Positions 52,901 through 64,000 of a DNA stretch of 64,000 bases are shown piece by piece. Under the pieces are notes generated by a model. It was not told the DNA's origin. It saw only the letters and a list, made by a program, of their open reading frames with translations, and searched no databases. Every line of letters starts with the position of its first letter. Position 1 is the first letter of the stretch. Source of the stretch: Trichoplusia ni (lineage: Eukaryota; Arthropoda; Insecta; Lepidoptera; Noctuidae); contig NC_039480.1 of assembly GCF_003590095.1 (NCBI RefSeq), positions 11,943,328 to 12,007,327 on the forward strand, in the 5' to 3' direction. Both the position numbers and the translations under genes were made by a program.

Positions 52901-55900
52901 AAACTGGCATTAAAAATAATTTAATTATAGACTCGTAAAGGTGCTGTGAAGCTTATCTGAGGGCACGGCAGTGCCCCTGCCAAGTCTCGAGCAAAACGGG
53001 CACGGCCGTACCATCTTTTCTCGAAGCGATTCGCGGCTGTTTCGCCCCCCCTGTATCTTCGACGTGGACAAAGCTAGGAGTTTAGCTTTTCGGGGAATAA
53101 TAGTAGGCATTAGAACAAGCTTAAGTTCGAAATTACATGCCAATTGAATTAATGGTTTAGGAGTTACGGTCGATCAAAGTTACACCATTTTGTCACTCAC
53201 TGACTCACTGACAGATCATCAAAAATCTAAGGTACTTCTAGCAGACTTAGAAACTTCAAATTTTGCACCAAGATAGGTCCTTAGCCACATATAAAGGAAA
53301 AATTATAAAAACATTAAAAAATAATATGCCATAGAAAACAATTTTATATTTGCGGTTTGGCAAGAACATTATGTATGGATTTTGACTGCATTGTTAACTT
53401 TGTTCGTTGTTTAAGTACCTATTCAATTGGATGAATACATACATAGAATAGAAAAGAATAATATAAATGTAATACACAGACTATCATTAATACAAATTAA
53501 TACATAAAATTCATAATTCATTAAATTAATAAAGCTAAAACTCCATTGTATTGCGATAAATATTGTATGCGCGCTCGATAGATGGCGTTGTACGTGTCTG
53601 AATCGCGCTATGGTTTCGTTACAAAGCGCAGTCTAAGTAGTACTTCAGAATAATTCGATAATTTTCATTTGATAGCGCCACCTGTCTATGAAAAACCATT
53701 TCGAAACTAAAAAATATTGTAGTGATAATTGATATTCGGAGAACTTTACGTGTTATTTAGTTTAGTTTAACTATAGTTTGTAAGTTAGTAGATATATAAT
53801 ACGTTGTTTTGTAATACGATGGTTACTTAATCATTGAAACAAAAAACCAAGTTGTTGCTCTGTAATAAAAGAAACAACGTTAAATGCTATTGCTTCAATT
53901 AATATTTTATTTTACAATGCTGCGCCTTTAGTTGCACAAGCTAGAGAGAAACCATATTAAGAGCCGTGCTGTCACCATTAAAAGCTATCCTTTGACAAAA
54001 CGTCAAAGATGAACGCGCGCGTATTTAAAGGAAGAGCAAAAAGGTCTTACTTTACATATATATATGCATATATATATATAAGTTTAAGCTTGTTTACATT
54101 AGAAGTAACGAAGTCTCAGAGAAGAAACAAAAGAGATAGAGATAGAGAATGGGTTCTAAGCAAAACAGTAGCTGAAGTCCTAGAAATTATGACACCTAAA
54201 AAAAAGAAAGAAATACACTTACAAAAAATAAATGAGATCCCACCAAAAACATTAAATGTAAAAAAATGCCAAGTCTCTCGATGCAGTCTTTCCATCGTAA
54301 AAAGTTTTGAGATCTCATAGAAGCCAAGTCCTATTCAAAATATTTTGTAGTTATAAATCAACATTTAGTAATTGTATCAATAGTTTTCTTTATATTATAA
54401 TTATAGTGACTTGGCAATGAGCACAAATTAAAAGCTGCTTGATGCCTGGAATTATGTGCAAATGTTACTGACGAGACCAGTGATCAGATTATTTGTTATG
54501 TGTGAATCATGATGGTCACTACCGACTACATGCTCCAATACAATAATTAAGAATACCTTACGGGCCATCGCTTTATGAAAGTAAATGAATCGAGAGTACA
54601 CTAAGACTGACTGCCGTTGCCGAAATTCGGTTGGGACGACACGGATAAACCAAAAGAAAATTAATTTTGTGATATTAATGTTTACGCATGCGGTGTGTGT
54701 AACTTTCAACTCCTACAAATATGCCGTTTTATTTGTTTCTTCTTGTGCTCATTGCCAAGTCACTATAATTATAATATAAAGAAAACTATTGATACAATTA
54801 CTAAATGTTGATTTATAACTACAAAATATTTTGAATAGGACTTGGCTTCTATGAGATCTCAAAACTTTTTACGATGGAAAGACTGCATCGAGAGACTTGG
54901 CATTTTTTTACATTTAATGTTTTTGGTGGGATGGAACATGTGTCGTTATATCACCGACGGATACTTGAAGCAATTTGACTTTAAAAGACGTTTGGAATAT
55001 GTATCTGTCTCGACTAAACGCTTTTAAGTGACCGAGACAGCATTAGATTTAATGGCGACTAAAAACTGAATAATGTTTCAGTATTCAGCTAATGATTTTA
55101 AGTTGGTATATCGATGTTAGTGCTATCTTATTTTAGAACTGGGCCCACATTAATGGTTTCATATTCAAAAAATAAATGATTCGACTGTGTTCCAAATACA
55201 AAAAAAAAAACACTTGAATAAATTACTTTACACAGCAGCCCACGTCTGTTTTCGTATTTATCGTTCCATTTTGTTCCAAACTTATTTAATTAATTAACTT
55301 AAGCCGCAAAGAAACTTCATTACAAATTAAAACAATAATTTTCCAGTCTAGTAATCTGGATAGTTAATGCCCGTCTGAGGAATTCTGTTTCTAATCTCGA
55401 TGCACATTTATAAGGTACTCTGGAATCCTAAATGTTTGTTGTATGAAGTCATCCGTGGCTTTCAATCAACTCTTTGTAGCGAAATTTTATTATTAATTTA
55501 TCTTTCGTTCTTATTCTGTCTGTACTTTCATAGAATATTCCAGAGCGTTATGACTTCCAGCTACTTCGAACCGTAGGCAAAGGGCAGTCAAGCATTTCTA
55601 ATGAAACACCTTTAGCTCACAACCGTTTATTAAACAAAAGTATGCAGATGGCATCAATATAACCGTGTGAAATACCTACAACACGGAACAATAATGATCT
55701 GACCATGCAAAATAAAAACAACACAATTGCTGACTGCTCTATAATAAACTCAATAATATAAGGTTAACGATGAATCAAAACAAATAGAGTGGCTACGTCA
55801 TCGTGTCAAGGCAAGAATGACTTCCTATGGCATCGGAGCAATTCAATCAGACAAGCCATGCCGTTCTATACTTCTTAAATTAGTCCCCGATTATGCTTCG

Positions 55901-58590
55901 ATTGAGTGAGAGCGTATGGCATAATGTGTACACGCTACGCACACATGCAAAAACATCGTACGATATGCGCCAGCCAATGACAGAAAGCGGCGTGGTGGGC
56001 TCGGCTCCCCACCACACCATCGGAATGCATAGTGCTAAGAACGGCACTGTTAAAAATAACTACCTGTTTGACAAGATAAACACGTTGTCAGATGACGTTC
56101 GAGGCCATTGCCAATTTGTGAAGGGCCTTGTGTCCTTTTTTATCCTGGTATCAATAACTCATCCTCTTTCCCAAAACTTCCTGATTTGACCCATTTTTTT
56201 TTATCAAACTTGTCACAATTACCGGTAAATACAACAATTGTATCAATGGAAAGACACACTGGTCTATGGAATAGTAGGTTCTCTAAAATTTTCCGATCCA
56301 ATCATATGTGAGTAAACAGCTGATTGCGTGGACGCCACGTGAAACACGATCGCGCGTGGGTGACACGCGCATGCGCGCTGTATAGGACTAGATAACACTA
56401 CTTTCCAAGTCACATCAGGACAGATGTTTACAAAATTGCAGAAAGATGGGCACCGCAGATAAATATAAAAAATTACAAATACTGTAAAGCTGCAATTGTT
56501 TAAAATTTGTTAATTTCATAAAAAAATTACTATAATTAAATACATGCGATTTCTATTTGGTATAAGGAATAGGATATAAGGTTTGTAAATAAATATTTTT
56601 CGCACAAAAAGTCTATTAAAAAAAACCCCATTTGATTACCCATGACAATTCTTTCTGGAAACCCATTTTTAAGGAAGTATTGCCCAAATACGGACACGCT
56701 ATGTCGGTAACAATTTACCGAAGGCTCAAAACAAAACTTTTATAATACAATAAAACAAAACTCAAATTTTAAAACACTCCTTAAAAACTACAAAATCTTA
56801 GCCAAAAATACTACGATCTCGCGAACATCAATCGACAAAGACGGATGAGATATCGAAGACGATCTAGCCATTAGTTTTAGTATTCAACAGCTGCCTCCCA
56901 CTGTGTAATAGAACCATCGTTCATCACTGGTTTCCAATAGGTGGGCTATCATTTATCAGTAGTCCGACAAAGTAAGAACAGCTGTTTCTGAGTGGGACAC
57001 TTAAATTATGTTTCAATTCATCTTCAAGTGCTTCTGAAGAGTTGTTTAAATTTAATAAATAATATGTCACTTGTTTCCTTTTTACTTTATATTTTCCTGT
57101 AAGTTTTATGTTATTGAAAGGAAAAATGCGAAATAGCGCAAATAATATAAGCGCATTACTAGTGCTTTAGAATGATATATCACTACTTTTACTTGAAATC
57201 ATTTTTGGGGTCTCTGACTTCTCTGAGAAGAAATGCTCAAACAAGTTCAGGAGTCCCCGTGTCCAGAACAATTCTAGCCAATAATAGTATACGAAATTGA
57301 GTATTCAATTCTATAGCGTTATAATGACGCGATTCAATTTCAGAATTCTGTGAATCTGTATAGATAGTGCTCGATCGAGTTACACTTTATTACGTCATGC
57401 ACCTGCTTTCGACGATGCACTCAGCGGGTACTTGTGAACCGAGCATTGAGAACATTGTTATCCTTGTACCAAAATTTATCCTTTATTAAAATATTAAGTG
57501 ATTCGCAGAGTTGAGTTGGCCCAGATATCTGACACGAAGAGGATTATTGGCAAAAATATCAATGGTTGCCTTAACTATAGATTACAATTAAATACTTAGC
57601 AATTAAGCGAGCTTACCCAAGTTTGACCGTATTCTACCTTTGGCCCTTTTAAAATACATCAGCGTACCCTATTAGGAATCCTCATGTAGACCCTGAATTA
57701 TAAGTTTCTAGACTTCAAAGGGACTTTAACGAAAGTTAATTTAAACTTTTCACGTAACTATACAAGCTGTGTACTAACAATTTCTGTAAAATACCTTGTT
57801 ATATACTTGGTCGAAACGTTTTTGTGGCGAGTTAAGCTGAAGATCGGTTAGAATTTGAAAGTATTCTATTCGCGTATATTGCTAGTATATCGGCTAGCCT
57901 GAGCCATATATGGAGGATTCTTTTGTCAAATTATTAGTCACTATTATTCAAGTGACCCGTTGTCCTTCTGTAATCAAATGTTGAAAGTAAAATTTGATCC
58001 ACTTCGCGATTTACTATTGTCCTCAAATTTTGACGGTTTGATAATGCAATATTATGATATGACAGAGCTAATCTGATGCTGTAGCTGAAAAGGGAAAATA
58101 CATCGTCGAGCGTTCGTTTGAATTGAAAAAAAGGCAATGTAAAAGCTTGCATTTGTTAAAATAATGGTTTTTCTTTTTTTTTACATAAATATACAGTAAC
58201 AATTCTTACTGTATTGAGCATGCTCGTATTAATATCATAGGACAAAAATATAACAAATACTGTATTACGTATTTAGGTACTTTGCTCCAGACATTTTTCT
58301 AATTTAGAACATAAATCATTTTGTATTTAATAACGTCTTTTGTTTCTTCTTAATGATGTATCCGAAAACAAATGAATAGAAGTTAAATTAATTTTACGTT
58401 TGTCAAGCGACGCGACTGTCCATCTAAACGTGATATTTAATTAATTATTGTTTTTGTTGACAGGAGCGCTCAAAGAACACTGCAATAGGGAGGAGGACCT
58501 CCTACAAAGATGTTCGATGGCACTTCCAGTGCTAAGTTCCCCTGAAATATCCTTCGCACTCACAAGGGAAGAACTGGACAAAAGTTGCAT
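37980..58590 (+). CDS. Secreted Cys-containing protein, 5' part only (exons 1 and 2)
   Basis: Exon 1 (37980-38037) encodes a signal peptide (MSRNIQLSCLLVIAMLSAT) and ends in phase 1 at a gtaagt donor. Exon 2 (58464-58590), after acceptor gttgacag, continues in phase as GALKEHCNREEDLLQRCS, then LPVLSSPEISFALTREELDK and SC, with donor gtaagt in phase 2. The spacing of Cys and the TREELDK segment recall a family of small secreted arthropod proteins usually annotated as uncharacterised or 27-kDa haemolymph-like; I cannot name a function. Later exons must lie past 64000, since none is visible after 58590. The join across a 20.4-kb intron rests on phase, signal peptide placement and lack of another first exon, so it is less certain than either exon alone. 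Confidence 0.65.
38038..39378 (+). other. First part of the 20-kb intron
   Basis: AT-rich, no gene. A diverged fragment of the dispersed repeat seen at 20848-21150 lies at 38870-38965 (cccacagctgggcaaaaacc). Confidence 0.6.
39379..39786 (+). repeat. 5' LTR
   Basis: 408 bp, TG...CA. Contains a TATA-like tataaaag at 39493-39500, a plausible promoter. The 60-codon open frames on both strands recur exactly in the 3' LTR and are not genes. Confidence 0.88.
42222..42550. repeat. Minisatellite with core gcctgtgtggc
   Basis: About twenty repeats of gcctgtgtggc joined by spacers that make monomers of mostly 13, 16 or 19 bp (for example aagcctgtgtggc and aaatagcctgtgtggc), ending in degenerate copies. 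Because monomer lengths differ in steps of 3, the minus strand stays open in all three frames (the ATQA/CHTG-type peptides); these frames are a by-product of the repeat. It lies inside the LTR element about 280 bp upstream of the 3' LTR. Confidence 0.9.
42828..43235 (+). repeat. 3' LTR
   Basis: 408 bp, identical to the 5' LTR by direct reading. Followed by tata (43236-43239), matching the base run before the 5' LTR. Confidence 0.88.
43240..50854 (+). other. Middle part of the 20-kb intron
   Basis: 7.6 kb of AT-rich intron. No exon with good splice sites and recognisable coding was seen. The frame at 46309-46536 (75 codons, charged, helix-like) and the frame at 47989-48276 have no homology that I recognise. 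Short GC-richer patches occur at 44450-44540 and 47980-48040, unassigned. Confidence 0.55.
50855..51018. mobile_element. Short MITE with terminal inverted repeats
   Basis: About 164 bp. The left end taaggctgcgattccaccag and the reverse complement of the right end (taggctgcgtttccacta) match over roughly 30 bases, continuing through agatgtgcga. The flanks suggest a TA or similar short target duplication, but this is ambiguous. It has no coding capacity. Confidence 0.65.
51164..51328 (-). mobile_element. tRNA-derived SINE, diverged copy
   Basis: Minus-strand copy. The tail region (ctcccgcatcccgtatcgcg, then tttcacaaac) and the body with gcttgtactgcgcgggg match the copy at 28894-29110. The head is degraded near cggctatacgcgc. 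Confidence 0.65.
51329..54236 (+). other. Intron sequence with dispersed repeats
   Basis: No exon recognised. 52925-53300 is GC-richer and contains gggcacggccgtaccatc and actcactgactcactgacag, segments that I recognise as parts of widespread moth repeats; the open frame 52925-53143 falls there. 53560-53700 carries short inverted motifs (tagatggcg and gcgccacctgtcta). 54009-54320 is a Lys/Arg-rich frame without recognised homology that runs into the inverted repeat. Confidence 0.5.
52925..53300. repeat. Dispersed repeat typical of moth genomes
   Basis: GC-rich block with gcacggcagtgcccctgcc and gggcacggccgtaccatc, followed by actcactgactcactgacag and a ggtacttctagcag segment. I recognise these as common interspersed sequence in Lepidoptera, family not named. 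No ends or target duplication were defined. Confidence 0.45.
54237..54932. repeat. Perfect 190-bp inverted repeat with 316-bp spacer
   Basis: Arms 54237-54426 and 54743-54932 are exact reverse complements by base-by-base reading. The spacer 54427-54742 is unique AT-rich sequence. Outer and inner borders are abrupt, with no matching target duplication. It lies in the long intron of the gene at 37980, so the pre-mRNA would contain a 190-bp double-stranded stem. The octamer gccaagtc (or its complement) occurs three times within each arm. Confidence 0.95.
54933..58463 (+). other. Last part of the 20-kb intron
   Basis: 3.5 kb, AT-rich, ending at the acceptor of exon 2. No gene, RNA gene or clear transposon recognised. 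Open frames at 54842-55027, 55893-56311 and 57934-58152 have no supporting features. Confidence 0.55.
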
Positions 58591-58754
58591 GTAAGTATTT
58601 TCCAGAAGAAACGTCGAATATTGCTTTAATGAGTTCTAATTCATCGTAATTACATTCCGTGTATTACGGATGAGTTGTTAACAAAGTAACAAGTTAATTA
58701 TTGTTCGAAATTCGCATTGGCTGGTTTTGCAGTACCTGAAAAAACTACTGCCAC

Positions 58755-58939
58755 AGTAGTATGGAATTTAATCCGAGGGGTTTCGCAAACATTCTAGTAA
58801 CATGCACAAAGACAACCAGACTCAGGATAAGCAGTCGTGAATAATAGTAATGCTTGTCTTACGCGGGGATTGAAACTGCGTCACGTCGCGGATAGGGGTT
58901 TGGCGTGGTGGCCTCAACCACTCGGTTATCTGTCCAGTC
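58755..58939 (-). mobile_element. tRNA-derived SINE copy
   Basis: Minus-strand copy in the intron after exon 2. It has the tail-side ccgaggggtttcgcaaac, the body cacaaagacaaccagactca, the B-box region acgcggggattgaaactgc and the A-box region cctcaaccactcggttatc. The open frame 58837-59040 arises from it. Confidence 0.75.
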
Positions 58940-60764
58940 AAATTATGTTTTTGGGTGTCGTTAGATCAGATCCTGTGAATGTTTCACCATTTGATCATAA
59001 GTTCAGAACTGTAGGTGGTCAAAAAACAAAAAATACTTAGTATAAATTCAAAAGCTTCCTGTGATCACAAAGTAACAATAGCTACTACACAATTTCGAAC
59101 TTTCCTCAAGTCATATTACAAAATCATAAGTACAGTGAAAAGTCCGAGAGTTAAGTTCACGAGCGGCGGCTATTTAATTTCCAATTACCCGAACATTCAG
59201 TGAACTGGCCGCTCTAGCCTTTTTCACTCCAGCGATATCATAGTGCAACAATCTCTCTCATTTACGCCGAACCAAGAACTTAGCGAGAGTAAGTTTAGTT
59301 AAAGAGTTGCCAGCGTCGGAAACGAGTAACTTTTGGGGCCTACCACTAGCTCTTAAATTAATATTATTTCAGTCGTGGAAGCGTGATAGCGCACTACGTG
59401 ACGTAGAGCGGCATCCCTCTTCCACGTTTACGATAATATTGGTAAGACGTGGTGGTAGGCTCTCGACGCTGGAATGGCGTGGTCGGCACGCAGTTAGCTC
59501 ATCTTAATTTACTACTCTTGTTTGCGGTAAATAGCAATTTGAAACTAGTTGTCGGACTTCACTCAGCGTTTCATAGAGAGCCTGAATAGCCAATGAGGCA
59601 CTTCAGTGAGCTCGGGTCAGCAAACAATGAAATTACGGGATATTAACAAGTTTAATACTAGTAATTTTTTATGCACATGATGTTGTATGGTTTGAAACGT
59701 TTTGGCTGTAATCCAGGTGTATTTCTTGATCCTACGCAACGATGTTTACAGTAGTGTATTCGTAGAAATAAATAATGATGATAATATTATTATGATAGAC
59801 GCCAGTGATGCCTCGTCTGTTTACTATGCATTTTTTGTTTCTGATGAAAACTACTACTAGTACTACTTCACTTTTTGCGAATCACCCGTGACTCATTAGT
59901 AGATATAGTAGTTTTTTGGTCAGGTCATAGTGAACGAACATAAGACGTTTCTGAATGTTTTTCAATTTTTATCCGTTTCGAGCATTAAACAGTCTAGCAC
60001 CAATAACAAAAAATGTTTGAACCTCTTTGGAATAAAAAGCTGCTGAGCCAAACTCGATGTAATTGTCTGGACCTATTATAAAAATCGAGCAAATCTTGTA
60101 AGGTAAAAAAAAAACAAATTAAGAATTAAAACGTCAAGTTTATAAAGATATATTTTATTTTACATGCACGCCTTTAGTCTAAACCAGGTCTTATCTACGA
60201 CTATGTATTCTTACATAAAGATTTAATGATATTTTTATAAACTGAAGCGTATTGGCGATATTCCAAGAGTATTTACTATGCAACGATTTCTGATACGTTT
60301 TGTTGTAATAAATAATGATATGACACATGCTCGCTTTGTGTGCTTTTGTATAGACGATATAGCAAAGGAAAATAGTGGACAACCGTGGTTGTATTGACAC
60401 TTGAAAATGTAGATTTAAGTGAGATCGGATATTTGTGGCGTGGGGAATCACCGATTGATAAAGTAACAGACACCGAATTACGTATATATTTAATCTTTTA
60501 AATTGTATGACCGGCCTATCTTTTTAGGAAATACATTATGATTAAAAGACCTCCATTCATAATACTAAAATCAAAAACTCGATTATATTCAAAATCTTAG
60601 GATTACTTCCTTATCTCTAGAACATACATTTTGTTCAATGTTTTGCGAAAACGTGTGACACTGAAATCATTTTATCTTTGACAAAGCATTCATCATTTAC
60701 GATAAGGAAATTTTATGAAAAGAACAGTGATTTTTTTAATCCTTCAATATTTTAAATAATTGAT
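58940..60764 (+). other. Intron sequence after exon 2
   Basis: No exon seen. Contains the imperfect fold-back at 59308-59490. The rest is AT-rich and unassigned. Confidence 0.5.
59308..59490. repeat. Imperfect fold-back sequence
   Basis: The left arm contains, in order, ccagcgtcg, gcctaccac, a cttaaattaatatta stretch and cgtggaag. The reverse complement of the right arm shows ccagcgtcg, gcctaccac, a cttaccaatatta stretch and cgtggaag in the same order. This suggests a degenerate MITE or a hairpin with stem of about 70 bp and bulges. The open frame at 59307-59507 spans it and is not taken as a gene. Confidence 0.6.
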
Positions 60765-63700
60765 CCTTACATATTATAAAACAAAGTCCCTCGCCGCGTC
60801 TGTCTGTCTGTCTGTCTGTCTGTTCGCGATAAACTAGAAAAGTACTGAACGGATTTTTATGCGGTTTTCAACGATAGATAGAGCAATTCTTGAGGAAGGT
60901 TTTAGTGTATAATAAGTTTAGGTTTTGTGTAAACTGACGATATTACAGCGATATTAGTTAAACATGTCGGAAAAAATTAAGCCATTCGAGAGCTTTCATC
61001 GAGAACGCTGCCAAAACCTTTTGAGTTACAACAAAACAATGTATGGCGAGTTTGTACCTCTTTAATAGATCTACAAAAAAGTCCGCGGTGGTATATGTCT
61101 ATCTTCCAAGGATAACCCACAATAACCATTTTTATGTGTTTTCTTAATACAGTAAAATTATTGGTTACTTACGAACCTCTTTTTAACAATACAGTATTAA
61201 TCCTTATCCAAATAAATAAGTTAGATATATCATGCATGTAATATAGAACAAAATTGCCTTTTACACTACGCCAAAAATGTTAATAGGTAATGAGTTATCG
61301 TAATATTAAAATCTCCGCGCGAGAAATTAAAAATCGATGAAACGTAGCGAAGATATCGTTGGCATCTATATACTAATTGTACTATATATATACTAATTAC
61401 TATGTATATACTATGTATGTACTATGTATATACTAATTGTTTGTTTGAAAGCGCTAATCTCAGAAACTACTGGTTCAAATTGAAAAAATATTTTTGTGTT
61501 GAATATACCATTAATCGAGGGAGGTTTTAGGCTATATGTATATCATCACGCTGCGACCAATAGGAGCGAAGAAAAAGTCATAACTTATATCTTCTAACCA
61601 CGCAGACGAAGTCGCGGGCAACAGCTATCCTTATCCTTATCCTTATCCTTACATATTATAAAACAAAGTCCCTCGCCGCGTCTGTCTGTCTGTCTGTCTG
61701 TCTGTTCGCGATAAACTAGAAAAGTACTGAACGGATTTTTATGCGGTTTTCAACGATAGATAGAGCAATTCTTGAGGAAGGTTTTAGTGTATAATAAGTT
61801 TAGGTTTTGTGTAAACTGACGATATTACAGCGATATTAGTTAAACATGTCGGAAAAAATTAAGCCATTCGAGAGCTTTCATCGAGAACGCTGCCAAAACC
61901 TTTTGAGTTACAACAAAACAATGTATGGCGAGTTTGTACCTCTTTAATAGATCTACAAAAAAGTCCGCGGTGGTATATGTCTATCTTCCAAGGATAACCC
62001 ACAATAACCATTTTTATGTGTTTTCTTAATACAGTAAAATTATTGGTTACTTACGAACCTCTTTTTAACAATACAGTATTAATCCTTATCCAAATAAATA
62101 AGTTAGATATATCATGCATGTAATATAGAACAAAATTGCCTTTTACACTACGCCAAAAATGTTAATAGGTAATGAGTTATCGTAATATTAAAATCTCCGC
62201 GCGAGAAATTAAAAATCGATGAAACGTAGCGAAGATATCGTTGGCATCTATATACTAATTGTACTATATATATACTAATTACTATGTATATACTATGTAT
62301 GTACTATGTATATACTAATTGTTTGTTTTATTGTTTGTTTGAACGCGCTAATCTCAGAAACTACTGGTTCAAATTGAAAAAATATTTTTGTGTTGAATAT
62401 ACCATTAATCGAGGGAGGTTTAAGGCTATATGTATATCATCACGCTGCGACAAATAGGAGCGAAGAAAAAGTCATAACTTATATCTTCTAACCACGCAGA
62501 CGAAGTCGCGGGCAACAGCTATCCTTATCCTTCCTTATCCTTACATATTATAAAACAAAGTCCCTCGCCGCGTCTGTCTGTCTGTCTGTCTGTCTGTTCG
62601 CGATAAACTAGAAAAGTACTGAACGGATTTTTATGCGGTTTTCAACGATAGATAGAGCAATTCTTGAGGAAGGTTTTAGTGTATAATAAGTTTAGGTTTT
62701 GTGTAAACTGACGATATTACAGCGATATTAGTTAAACATGTCGGAAAAAATTAAGCCATTCGAGAGCTTTCATCGAGAACGCTGCCAAAACCTTTTGAGT
62801 TACAACAAAACAATGTATGGCGAGTTTGTACCTCTTTAATAGATCTACAAAAAAGTCCGCGGTGGTATATGTCTATCTTCCAAGGATAACCCACAATAAC
62901 CATTTTTATGTGTTTTCTTAATACAGTAAAATTATTGGTTACTTACGAACCTCTTTTTAACAATACAGTATTAATCCTTATCCAAATAAATAAGTTAGAT
63001 ATATCATGCATGTAATATAGAACAAAATTGCCTTTTACACTACGCCAAAAATGTTAATAGGTAATGAGTTATCGTAATATTAAAATCTCCGCGCGAGAAA
63101 TTAAAAATCGATGAAACGTAGCGAAGATATCGTTGGCATCTATATACTAATTGTACTATATATATACTAATTACTATGTATATACTATGTATGTACTATG
63201 TATATACTAATTGTTTGTTTGATTGTTTGTTTGAACGCGCTAATCTCAGAAACTACTGGTTCAAATTGAAAAAATATTTTTGTGTTGAATATACCATTAA
63301 TCGAGGGAGGTTTAAGGCTATATGTATATCATCACGCTGCGACAAATAGGAGCGAAGAAAAAGTCATAACTTATATCTTCTAACCACGCAGACGAAGTCG
63401 CGGGCAACAGCTATCCTTATCCTTACATATTATAAAACAAAGTCCCTCGCCGCGTCTGTCTGTCTGTCTGTCTGTCTGTTCGCGATAAACTAGAAAAGTA
63501 CTGAACGGATTTTTATGCGGTTTTCAACGATAGATAGAGCAATTCTTGAGGAAGGTTTTAGTGTATAATAAGTTTAGGTTTTGTGTAAACTGACGATATT
63601 ACAGCGATATTAGTTAAACATGTCGGAAAAAATTAAGCCATTCGAGAGCTTTCATCGAGAACGCTGCCAAAACCTTTTGAGTTACAACAAAACAATGTAT

Positions 63701-64000
63701 GGCGAGTTTGTACCTCTTTAATAGATCTACAAAAAAGTCCGCGGTGGTATATGTCTATCTTCCAAGGATAACCCACAATAACCATTTTTATGTGTTTTCT
63801 TAATACAGTAAAATTATTGGTTACTTACGAACCTCTTTTTAACAATACAGTATTAATCCTTATCCAAATAAATAAGTTAGATATATTATGCATGTAATAT
63901 AGAACAAAATTGCCTTTTACACTACGCCAAAAATGTTAATAGGTAATGAGTTATCGTAATATTAAAATCTCCGCGCGAGAAATTAAAAATCGATGAAACG
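60765..64000. repeat. Head-to-tail tandem array of 0.88-kb Helitron-like units
   Basis: Units begin ccttacatattataaaac at 60765, 61647, 62539 and 63421, giving periods of 882, 892 and 882 bp; the fourth unit is cut by the window edge after 580 bp. Each contains a (ctgt)n run, a block from gcgataaactag to atgtcggaaaaaattaagcc, an AT-rich tactaat/actatgtat tract, and the end acgaagtcgcgggcaacagc. Junctions are made of variable numbers of tatcctta. Units are nearly identical: units 2 and 3 share a 12-base tttg-type insertion and several substitutions against unit 1. The end sequence matches the solo copy at 6681-6940. No coding capacity was seen. Assignment to Helitron-like elements is inferred from the end sequence and lack of TIRs. 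Confidence 0.9.

Noticed and set aside
54009..54320. 103-codon Lys/Arg-rich frame as a transposase remnant
   Set aside because: No recognisable transposase motif; the last third is simply one arm of the inverted repeat.
59307..59507. 66-codon frame as a further exon of the secreted-protein gene
   Set aside because: It spans the fold-back, lacks a phase-2 acceptor that continues exon 2, and shows no Cys pattern.

Overview
The window is AT-rich nuclear DNA of an insect, most probably a moth or butterfly. The support is split genes with GT-AG introns and AATAAA signals, an immune-type clip protease, and interspersed repeats of a kind common in Lepidoptera (tRNA-headed SINE copies, short elements with the 'acgaagtcgcgggcaacagct' end, MITEs). 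Species was not determined. All gene models were joined by eye from splice sites and reading phase; five of them close exactly in frame.

Left to right: 1-2658 shows no supported gene. 2659-8532 (+) is a seven-exon clip-domain serine protease of 552 aa. 8633-11992 is intergenic. 11993-14893 (+) is a four-exon short-chain dehydrogenase/reductase of 306 aa. 15420-28354 (+) is a 26-exon nucleoporin of the Nup214 type (1802 aa: beta-propeller, coiled coil, long FG domain). 28471-32980 is a transposon-rich gap with a SINE, a 373-bp hAT-like MITE and a dead retrotransposon 3' end. 32981-34261 (+) is a four-exon TM2D1 homologue (196 aa). 37198-35191 (-) is a five-exon ECSIT homologue (370 aa), convergent with TM2D1. 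37980 (+) begins a secreted-protein gene whose second exon is at 58464-58590; the rest lies beyond the window.

The roughly 20.4-kb first intron of the last gene holds a young LTR retroelement (identical 408-bp LTRs, no coding capacity, a 13/16/19-bp minisatellite), a MITE, a SINE, other dispersed repeats and a perfect 190-bp inverted repeat. From 60765 to the right edge is a head-to-tail array of near-identical 882-892-bp units resembling non-autonomous Helitron-like elements.

The genes do not form one pathway. Clip proteases, ECSIT and TM2D proteins each touch immune or Toll/Notch-type signalling in other insects, but nothing here indicates co-regulation. The most interesting single observation is a symmetrical cassette exon in the protease gene: exons 3 and 4 each end in an activation-cleavage motif (Arg-Ile-Ile-Gly and Arg-Ile-Ala-Gly), and both can splice in frame to the catalytic exon, suggesting two zymogen forms with alternative activation sites.
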